Positions 6,010 to 11,702 of a stretch of 11,702 bases of DNA are shown one piece after another. The position numbers and the translations under genes were made by a program. The notes below the pieces were generated by a model that was not told the DNA's origin, searched no databases, and was given only the letters and a program-made list of their open reading frames with translations. Positions within the stretch are counted from its first letter, which is position 1. Every line of letters starts with the position of its first letter. Origin of the DNA: Caulobacteraceae bacterium (GTDB taxonomy: Bacteria > Pseudomonadota > Alphaproteobacteria > Caulobacterales > Caulobacteraceae). The stretch lies in the NCBI GenBank assembly GCA_020852035.1, contig JADZBR010000286.1, positions 1 to 11,702 of the forward strand, in the 5' to 3' direction.

Positions 6010-6992
6010 GTCTCTGGCGGCTGAACCTCGGGCTGGCGGCGGCGCTGGCGCTCGCCGTGGCGGCGGCGGTGGCCTGGGGCGAAACCTCGTTCGCCTGGGC
6101 GGACTACGCCCGCGCCCTGGCCGACCCCGCCTCGCCGGTGGCCGATGTGCTCTGGCGCATCCGCCTGCCGCGCGCCCTGACGGCGGCCCTGGTCGGCGCG
6201 GCGCTCGGCCTGGCCGGAGCGGTGATGCAGGGCCTGTTGCGCAACCCGCTCGCCGACCCGGGCGTGCTGGGGGTGTCGGCCGGGGCGGGGCTGGGCGCGG
6301 CCGTGGCGATCAGCGCCGGGCTGGGCGTGACGGTCGGCGCGGTCGAGGCCGCCGCGCTCGGCGGGGCGCTGGCGACGGGCGCGGCGCTCACCCTGCTGGC
6401 GGCGCGGTTCCGCGAGCCGGAAACCCTGATTCTCTTCGGCGTCGCCCTCTCGGCCTTCTGCGGGGCGCTGACCTCGCTGGTGTTCAACCTTTCGCCGTCG
6501 CCGGTCACCACCACCGAGGTGCTCACCTGGCTGCTCGGCTCGGTCGCAAACCGTGACTGGATCGACCTGGCGCGGGCCGCCCTGCCGATGGTCCTCGGCG
6601 CGGGGCTCTGCGCCTATGCGGCGCGGGGTCTGCTGGCCCTGACCCTGGGCGACGAGGCCGCGGCGCTTTCGGGCCTGCCGATGGCGCGGCTGCGGGCGGC
6701 GGCGGTGGCTGGGGCGGCGCTGCTGACCGGCGCGGCGGTGGCCGTTTCCGGCGTGATCGGCTTCGTGGGGCTGGCCGCGCCCCACCTGGTGCGGGCGGCG
6801 ACGGGCAGCGATCCGGCGCGCATCCTCATGCCCTCGGCCCTGGCCGGCGCGGTGCTGCTGACGGCGGCCGACCTCGCCGCCCGGCTGATCCCCACGGAGG
6901 TGGAGCTGAAGCTCGGCGTGGTCACCGCGCTCTTCGGCGCGCCGCTGTTCGCCCTGATCGCCTGGCGCGCGGCGCGGAGCTGGCGGACATGA
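6006..6992 (+). CDS. FecCD/BtuC-family ABC importer permease
   Basis: This inner-membrane permease has 328 residues and is almost entirely hydrophobic, with the roughly ten transmembrane helices expected of the BtuC/FecCD family. Family signatures are present: RLPRALTAALVGAALGLAGA followed by MQGLLRNPLADPGVLGVS (53–91), SGVIGFVGLAAPHLVR (248–263, at the cytoplasmic coupling helix) and IPTEVELKLGVVTALFGAPLF (295–315). It would form a homodimer that passes a cobalamin, ferric-siderophore or heme complex delivered by the binding protein. Start and stop overlap both neighbours by ATGA (6006–6009, 6989–6992), indicating strict translational coupling and a single BtuFCD-like complex. No outer-membrane TonB-dependent receptor is in the window. 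Confidence 0.93.
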   Translation: MSLWRLNLGLAAALALAVAAAVAWGETSFAWADYARALADPASPVADVLWRIRLPRALTAALVGAALGLAGAVMQGLLRNPLADPGVLGVSAGAGLGAAVAISAGLGVTVGAVEAAALGGALATGAALTLLAARFREPETLILFGVALSAFCGALTSLVFNLSPSPVTTTEVLTWLLGSVANRDWIDLARAALPMVLGAGLCAYAARGLLALTLGDEAAALSGLPMARLRAAAVAGAALLTGAAVAVSGVIGFVGLAAPHLVRAATGSDPARILMPSALAGAVLLTAADLAARLIPTEVELKLGVVTALFGAPLFALIAWRAARSWRT

Positions 6993-7768
6993 GCCTGCTT
7001 CGCCTCAGCGGCGTGGAAGCCCGGCGGGGACACACCGCGATCCTGTCCGGCGTAAGTTTGGATGTCGCTCCGGGCGAGATCGTGGGGCTGGTGGGCTCCA
7101 ACGGCTCGGGCAAGACCACCCTGATGCGGACGGCGCTGGGCCTGATGCGGCCGGCGGCCGGCCGGATCGAGCTTGGCGGCGCCCCGATGGAGCGGCTGTC
7201 GGAGCCCGAGCGGGCGCGGATCGTGGGCTATCTGCCGCAGGAGCGCCGGATCGGCTGGAACCTGGCCGCCTGGCGCATCGCCGCCCTCGGCGCGCCCGCG
7301 CACCGCGGCGACGCGGGCCGCGCGGCGGCGTTGCAGGCCCTGGCCCGCGTCGGCCTCTCCGAGATCGCCCGCCGGGGCGTACTGGAACTTTCCGGCGGTG
7401 AGCGGGGGCGCGTGCTGCTGGCCCGGCTGCTGGCCACCGGCGCGCCGCTGCTGGTCGCCGACGAACCGGCGGCGGGGCTCGATCCCGACGCCCAGCTTCG
7501 CGCGCTGGACCTGCTGCGCGAGGAAGCGGCGCGGGGCGCGGGCGTGCTGGTGTCGCTGCACGACCTGGGCCTGGCCGCCCGGTCCTGCGACCGGCTGGCG
7601 GTGCTGCATGCGGGCCGGCTGGCGGCGCTCGGGCCGCCGACCGAGGCGCTCGGCCGCCCGACGCTGCTCAGCGCGTTCGGCCTGGACGGCGAACTGCGCG
7701 AGACCGAGGCGGGCCTGGTGCTGGCCGCCCGGCGCGCTCAGTTCTCCGCCGGCGTCGCCGGGGCGTAG
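6989..7768 (+). CDS. ABC importer ATPase (BtuD/FecE type)
   Basis: This is a cytoplasmic ATP-hydrolysing subunit of 259 residues pairing with the FecCD-type permease. All ABC motifs are intact: Walker A GSNGSGKTT (36–44), Q-loop YLPQE (Q84), signature LSGGERGRV (134–142), Walker B LLVADEP (154–160) with catalytic Glu159, D-loop AGLD (162–165) and switch histidine in SLHDLGLA (H191). LPQERRIGWNLAAW after the Q-loop is characteristic of the cobalamin/siderophore group. A GGAG at 6976–6979 lies 9 bases before the ATG. The last 31 bases overlap the tail of the convergent transglycosylase gene, so there is no room for a terminator between the two. Confidence 0.93.
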   Translation: MSLLRLSGVEARRGHTAILSGVSLDVAPGEIVGLVGSNGSGKTTLMRTALGLMRPAAGRIELGGAPMERLSEPERARIVGYLPQERRIGWNLAAWRIAALGAPAHRGDAGRAAALQALARVGLSEIARRGVLELSGGERGRVLLARLLATGAPLLVADEPAAGLDPDAQLRALDLLREEAARGAGVLVSLHDLGLAARSCDRLAVLHAGRLAALGPPTEALGRPTLLSAFGLDGELRETEAGLVLAARRAQFSAGVAGA

Positions 7769-9861
7769 GTGTAGCCGCCGCGATTGAGGTCGCGCGTCAG
7801 GGTGACGGGGGCCGTCCCGTTGTTCAGACGGGCGCGATAGACCTGCATGCCCTCCATCACCCGCATCACGTAGTTGCGGGTCTCCGAGAACGGGATGCAC
7901 TCGATGAAGTCGATGCCGTCGACAGAGGCGGTGCGCGGGTCGCCGCAAAAGGCCGCCCACTGGGCCGGGCGGCCAGGCCCGGCGTTGTAGGAGGCGATGC
8001 CCATCACATAGGAGCCGCTGAACTGGTCGATCACCTGGCCGAGGTAGGTCTGCCCCAAGCGCATGTTGTAGTCGGGCTCGTAGAGCTGGTCGGCGGAGTA
8101 GCCGACGCCGATCTTGCGGGCGACGATCGCGGCGGTGGCGGGCATCAGCTGCATCATGCCGCGCGCGCCGGCGCCGGAACGCACGCGCGGGTCGAAGCCG
8201 CTCTCCTGGCGGGTGATACCGAGCGTCAGCGCCGACTCCGGCGCGCCGAACACCTGTGGCGGCGTGCGCAATGGGTAGCCGCGCTCGGGCAGGATGAAGC
8301 CGCGCTGGGCGGCGGCGCGGACCACCTTCATGGAAAGGTCCTGGCTGCCGTAGCCGCGCGCCAGGTCGACCAGCAGGGCCTGCTCCTCCAGGGTCGGCAG
8401 GACGTCGTCGAGGGCGAGCACGAAGGCGTTGAAGGCGTCGCTCTCGCCGATCGAGTTGAGGATGCGCGCCGCGCGCACCGCCTCGCGGCCGTCGAAGCGG
8501 GCGCGGTCGGCGGTGGTGATCTGCGGGTCGTGGCCGAGCTTCAGGGGCTGGCCGATCTTCTCCAGGGCCAGCTGGCCGTAGAAGACGGTGCCGTGCCGCG
8601 CCGCGCGGCCGTAGAAGGCCGCCGCGCCGACCTTGTCGCCCGCCGCCTCGGCCGCCCGGCCGCGCCAGTAGAGCGCCCGGCCCTCGGTGATCGGCGAGCG
8701 ACCGATCCGTTCCAGGTTGGCGAAGTGCTTGTCGGCCTGGGCGGGGTCGCGCAGCCGTACCAGCGCCAGCCAGCCGGCGTAGAACTCCGCGTCCGCCGCC
8801 TGCACGCCCTTGGTCAGGCCGCTGTTGGCGGCGGCGTTGTAGGCCCCGCGGTAGTCGCGGTTGCGCAGGGCGGCCAGGATCAGCTGATAGCGCTCGCCCC
8901 AGATGCGTTCGGCGGCCTCGTCGTGCGGGACCTCGGTCGGGAAGTTGCGCACCATGCCGAGCGCCAGCTCGCTCATGTTGCGCCGGCGCAGATAGGCCGC
9001 GCGCTCGAAGGCCAGGCCCGGGTGGCCCGCGAGGTTGGCCGGCAGGTTGGCGGCCAGGGTCGTCGCATCGCCGCTGTTCGCGCGGAAGGCCATGCGCGCC
9101 TCCGCCAGCTGGCGCTGGTCGGCCGGGACCAGGTCCAGCATGGCCCGCGTCGCCGGCCCCTGCGAGCCGTAGAGCAGGATGTCGAGCCGGCGGACATGGT
9201 CGTCCTGGGACAGGACGCCGCCGAAGCGGGCCAGCATCCGTTGCTGGACGTCGGCCTCGAACAGGTTGTCGCGCCACCAGCGGCGGATCAGGGCGGTGGC
9301 CTCCTGCCCCTTGCCGGTCGCCTGCAGCGCCGAGGCCAGGGCCATCGCGCCCTCGGCGGTCTGCGGCTCGGCGCCGCCGAAGAAGGCTATGGTCTGCTGC
9401 GGGCTCTGGCCGCTGGTTTCCAGCAGCCGCTCGGCGTTGGCCTGCCGCCGGCCGGCGCGCGGCCAGCCGGCCAGGTCGTTGCGGGCCGTCTGCACCTCGA
9501 AGAAGCTGAGGTTCTGGCCGCTCGTATCCACCAGGGCCCAGAGCGCGATCTTGCGGGCGATCGGGTCCGAAATGGAGCCCATCGCGGCCCGCGCATTGGA
9601 GATGTCGCCGCGCCGGGCCGCCGCCAGGGCGGCGCGCAGCTGGGTCGCGTCCATCTCGGAAAGCGGCTGGTAGTAGGCGGTCTGCGGCGTGCGGACCTGG
9701 GCGGGCGCCGAATCGCCGCTGGGCTGGGCGTCGGCCATCGGAGCCAGGAGGGCGACGAGGGCGCTGGCGAGCAGAACCTTGCGGGCTTTGGGATTCAAGG
9801 CGTCGAAGCTCCGATTCTTTGAGGCCGGCGAGCCGCTTGCGGGAGGAGGGGAGGCAGACAT
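7738..9861 (-). CDS. slt: Soluble lytic murein transglycosylase, Slt70 type
   Basis: This periplasmic enzyme cleaves the MurNAc–GlcNAc bond of peptidoglycan with 1,6-anhydro ring formation. It has 707 residues from ATG 9861. A long polar N-terminus leads to a signal peptide, KARKVLLASALVALLAPMADA (about residues 25–45). Next comes a large alpha-helical superhelical region with TPR-like repeats (about 60–520), then the C-terminal SLT domain. The catalytic glutamate is Glu553 (codon 8205–8203) in ITRQESGFDP. RSGAGARGMMQLMPATA and ASYNAGPGR complete the SLT signatures, and the length matches the Slt70 family with an extended N-terminus. GTG 9876 is an alternative start adding five residues; neither start has a strong ribosome-binding site. 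The gene is divergent from dapA, another cell-wall gene. Confidence 0.94.
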   Translation of the reverse strand: MSASPPPASGSPASKNRSFDALNPKARKVLLASALVALLAPMADAQPSGDSAPAQVRTPQTAYYQPLSEMDATQLRAALAAARRGDISNARAAMGSISDPIARKIALWALVDTSGQNLSFFEVQTARNDLAGWPRAGRRQANAERLLETSGQSPQQTIAFFGGAEPQTAEGAMALASALQATGKGQEATALIRRWWRDNLFEADVQQRMLARFGGVLSQDDHVRRLDILLYGSQGPATRAMLDLVPADQRQLAEARMAFRANSGDATTLAANLPANLAGHPGLAFERAAYLRRRNMSELALGMVRNFPTEVPHDEAAERIWGERYQLILAALRNRDYRGAYNAAANSGLTKGVQAADAEFYAGWLALVRLRDPAQADKHFANLERIGRSPITEGRALYWRGRAAEAAGDKVGAAAFYGRAARHGTVFYGQLALEKIGQPLKLGHDPQITTADRARFDGREAVRAARILNSIGESDAFNAFVLALDDVLPTLEEQALLVDLARGYGSQDLSMKVVRAAAQRGFILPERGYPLRTPPQVFGAPESALTLGITRQESGFDPRVRSGAGARGMMQLMPATAAIVARKIGVGYSADQLYEPDYNMRLGQTYLGQVIDQFSGSYVMGIASYNAGPGRPAQWAAFCGDPRTASVDGIDFIECIPFSETRNYVMRVMEGMQVYRARLNNGTAPVTLTRDLNRGGYTYAPATPAEN

Positions 9862-9879
9862 ATTGTCCGCCCGCACAAT
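9862..9879. promoter_or_regulatory. Inverted repeat ATTGT-N8-ACAAT in the slt–dapA divergent region
   Basis: The two 5-base half-sites (9862–9866 and 9875–9879) abut the proposed slt ATG, within the 60-base gap shared by divergent slt and dapA. A second GCACAA occurs at 9916–9921, just before dapA. It could be an operator or part of the slt promoter, but 5-base arms are weak evidence. Confidence 0.2.
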
Positions 9880-9921
9880 CTGTCGCCACCCGAAGCGACC
9901 TTTTCACGGCCTTTTGCACAA

Positions 9922-10806
9922 ATGTCCCAGCCGATGTTCCAAGGCGTCTTGCCGGCGCTCGTCACCCCCTTCCGCAACGGGGCGGTGGACGAGAAAGCCT
10001 TCGAGGCGCTGGTCGAGCGCCAGATCGCCGGTGGCGTGCACGGCCTGGTGCCGGTCGGCACGACCGGCGAGAGCGCCACCCTGAGCCACGAGGAGCATCA
10101 CCGGGTCGTCGAGATCTGCGTGAAGGTGGCTTCGGGCCGCGTGCCGGTGGTGGCCGGCGCGGGTTCCAATTCCACCGAGGAGGCGATCTCGCTCGTCCGT
10201 CACGCCAAGGCGGTCGGCGCCGCCGCGGCCCTGGTTGTGACGCCCTACTACAACCGCCCCAGCCAGGAGGGTCTCTACGCCCACTACGCGGCGATCCACG
10301 CGGCGGTCGACCTGCCGATCCTGGTCTACAACGTGCCGGCGCGCACCAGCGTCGACATCTCCAACGAGACCCTGACGCGCCTGGCGGCCCTCAGGAACAT
10401 CGTCGGCATCAAGGACGCCACCAGCGACCTGGGCCGCGCCAGCCAGCAGCGGCTGACCTGCGGCGAGGACTGGACCATGCTGTCGGGCAACGACGACACC
10501 GCGCTCGGCTACATGGCGCACGGCGGCCACGGCTGCATCTCGGTGACGGCCAACGTCGCGCCGGACGCCAGCGCGGCCTTCTACAACGCCGTGCTGGCCG
10601 GCGACTGGGCGGGCGCGCTCGGCTTCCAGGACAAGCTGATCAACCTGCACAAGGCGCTCTTCGCCGACGCCTCGCCGTCGCCGACCAAGTTCGCCCTGGC
10701 GCACCTTGGGCTCTGCAGCGAGGAAGCGCGCCTGCCGGTCGTGCCGTGCTCGCAGGCCGCCCGCGCCGAGGTGCTGCGCGCCCTGCGCGAGGCCGGCGTG
10801 ACCTGA
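9922..10806 (+). CDS. dapA: 4-Hydroxy-tetrahydrodipicolinate synthase
   Basis: This cytoplasmic enzyme condenses pyruvate with aspartate-4-semialdehyde, the committed step to diaminopimelate and lysine. The product has 294 residues, the usual DapA length. Active-site residues line up with E. coli DapA at a constant +3 offset: Thr47/Thr48 in GTTGES, Tyr136 and Arg141 in LVYNVPARTS, and Schiff-base Lys164 in GIKDATSD. YYNRPSQEGLYAHY (109–122) and SGNDD (188–192) also fit. ATG 9922 is used here; ATG 9934 (MFQGVLPALVTPF) corresponds better to the E. coli N-terminus, and neither has a clear ribosome-binding site. The stop overlaps the smpB start by one base (TGATG). Confidence 0.96.
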   Translation: MSQPMFQGVLPALVTPFRNGAVDEKAFEALVERQIAGGVHGLVPVGTTGESATLSHEEHHRVVEICVKVASGRVPVVAGAGSNSTEEAISLVRHAKAVGAAAALVVTPYYNRPSQEGLYAHYAAIHAAVDLPILVYNVPARTSVDISNETLTRLAALRNIVGIKDATSDLGRASQQRLTCGEDWTMLSGNDDTALGYMAHGGHGCISVTANVAPDASAAFYNAVLAGDWAGALGFQDKLINLHKALFADASPSPTKFALAHLGLCSEEARLPVVPCSQAARAEVLRALREAGVT

Positions 10807-11261
10807 TGGCCGGCAAGCTGATCGCCGAGAACCGGCGGGCCCGGTTCGACTACTTCCTGGAGGAGACCTTCGAGGCCGGCCTGGCGCTGACCGGCACCGA
10901 GGTGAAATCCCTGCGCGTCGGCAAGGCCAACATCGCCGAATCCTACGCCTCGGTGGAAGGCGACGAGATCGTGCTGATCAACGCAGACATCCCGCCCTAC
11001 GCCGGCGGCAACCGCTTCAACCACGAGCCGCGGCGGCACCGGAAGCTGCTGCTGCATCGCAAGGAGATCGAGCGGCTGATCGGGGCGGTGAACCGCGAGG
11101 GGCGCACTATCATCCCGACCCGGCTCTACTGGAACGACAAGGGCCTGGCGAAGTTGGAGCTGGCGGTGGCCAAGGGCAAGAAGCTGCACGACAAGCGCGA
11201 CACCGTCGCTGACCGCGACTGGAAGCGCGAACAGGGACGCCTCCTGCGCGACAAGGGGTGA
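10806..11261 (+). CDS. smpB: SsrA (tmRNA)-binding protein SmpB
   Basis: This 151-residue RNA-binding protein delivers tmRNA to stalled ribosomes for trans-translation. The OB-fold core carries the family landmarks AENRRARFDYFLEETFEAGL (7–26), LTGTEVKSLRVGKANI and LINADIPPY. IPTRLYWNDKGLAKLELAVAKGKK follows, and the basic C-terminal tail KLHDKRDTVADRDWKREQGR enters the mRNA channel. Length and domains are complete. It starts at the ATG overlapping the dapA stop by one base, so it is translated with dapA, an arrangement I recall for Caulobacter relatives. The ssrA gene for tmRNA is not in the window. Its GTGA end overlaps the next gene. Confidence 0.97.
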   Translation: MAGKLIAENRRARFDYFLEETFEAGLALTGTEVKSLRVGKANIAESYASVEGDEIVLINADIPPYAGGNRFNHEPRRHRKLLLHRKEIERLIGAVNREGRTIIPTRLYWNDKGLAKLELAVAKGKKLHDKRDTVADRDWKREQGRLLRDKG

Positions 11262-11702
11262 GCGCGGGCGAGCTTCGCCTGCTGCGGGGGCTGATCCCGG
11301 CTGGCCTGATCGGCGAGGCGGTCGAGACCCTGCAGGAGATGGCCGAAGCGCTCGGCGCCCCGCCCGAGGGCGATCTCGATGATCGCATTTCGCACCTGGC
11401 CGCCGGCGACCGCGCCGCCCTGTCCACGATCTACGACGCCTTCCGCGAGAGCCTGATCTTCCAGCGCATCATCACCGCCGAGCCCCTGGTCGAGGCGGCG
11501 CGGGCGATGTCCGGCGCGGATCGCGTCCATGCGCCCTTCCAGCACGCGGTCTTCCGCATGGACCTGGCCGGCGAGGCCTGGCGCGGCTTCGGCTGGCACC
11601 AGGACTACCCCTACAACATGCTGTCGGACCGCTACGTCACCGCCTGGCTGCCGCTGACCGACTCTGGCCCTCACAACGGCTCGATCCAGGCCGCGCCGAA
11701 TC
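11258..11702 (+). CDS. Phytanoyl-CoA dioxygenase-like Fe(II)/2-oxoglutarate oxygenase (3' truncated)
   Basis: An open frame from GTG 11258 runs to the window end with no stop, giving 148 codons. It begins in a GTGA overlap with the smpB stop. It reads SAGELRLLRGLIPAGLIGEA…, with FRESLIFQRIITAEPLVEAAR in the middle and then FGWHQDYPYNMLSDRYVTAW, LPLTDSGPHNGSIQAAPN. The HQD (His114-x-Asp116) is the iron-binding pair of the double-stranded beta-helix oxygenases, and WHQDYPYN…TAWLPLTD…NGSIQ is the pattern of the PhyH family. The distal His and the 2-oxoglutarate-binding Arg would lie beyond the window. The substrate is unknown; PhyH members hydroxylate small molecules such as fatty acyl-CoAs or ectoine. 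Codon use matches its neighbours, and larger antisense frames here are shadows. Confidence 0.8.
   Translation, partial: MSAGELRLLRGLIPAGLIGEAVETLQEMAEALGAPPEGDLDDRISHLAAGDRAALSTIYDAFRESLIFQRIITAEPLVEAARAMSGADRVHAPFQHAVFRMDLAGEAWRGFGWHQDYPYNMLSDRYVTAWLPLTDSGPHNGSIQAAPN

Noticed and set aside
6614..9919. A 1101-codon open frame on the minus strand spanning slt and the importer genes
   Set aside because: It is a frame shadow produced by about 70% GC with few stop codons. Its translation is a low-complexity R/G/P/A-rich string, while real domains are found in the other frames of the same region.
9819..10805. A long upstream extension of the smpB reading frame
   Set aside because: The extension lies over dapA in another frame and is G/R-rich. 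SmpB homology begins at the ATG at 10806.
11110..11674. Minus-strand frames of 105 and 182 codons opposite smpB and the dioxygenase gene
   Set aside because: They overlap well-supported plus-strand genes and have shadow-like composition without domains.

Overview
The window is about 70% GC, densely packed and heavily biased to G/C at third codon positions. The protein repertoire, the gene order slt / dapA–smpB, and a palindromic repeat built on CCTTCTCCC…GGGAGAAGG and GGATGAGGGG all suggest an alphaproteobacterium, most likely Caulobacteraceae (Caulobacter/Phenylobacterium-like). That placement is inference from the sequence; no database was searched. I see no tRNA, rRNA, CRISPR array, phage gene or transposase. 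No stretch longer than about 165 bases lacks a gene.

Layout. (1) Bases 1–1158 (+) are the C-terminal part of the ATP-dependent helicase HrpB, cut by the window edge. (2) A composite inverted repeat (1160–1318) exactly fills the gap between hrpB and the convergent gene. (3) Bases 1322–4433 (−) form a tight unit transcribed leftwards: a membrane-bound family 2 glycosyltransferase, an RlmI-like class I methyltransferase, and a TrmH/SpoU-type RNA methyltransferase joined to it by an ATGA overlap. (4) A divergent intergenic region of about 155 bp holds a small palindrome. (5) Bases 4589–7768 (+) form a TetR-type regulator followed by a complete BtuFCD/FecBCD-type importer for cobalamin, siderophore or heme. 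Its genes overlap by 4 bases at every junction. (6) A periplasmic lytic transglycosylase of the Slt70 type (7738–9861, −) overlaps the ATPase gene tail to tail. (7) A rightward unit runs dapA (lysine/peptidoglycan precursor synthesis), smpB (ribosome rescue), then a previously uncalled, window-truncated phytanoyl-CoA-dioxygenase-like gene starting at a GTG inside the smpB stop.

Most genes are ordinary chromosomal housekeeping or transport genes, and I see no convincing new system. The points worth a second look are the start-codon puzzle of the substrate-binding protein, whose signal peptide is encoded but has no ATG/GTG/TTG before it; the TetR–importer operon with no cobalamin riboswitch; the composite repeat; and the dioxygenase gene coupled to smpB.
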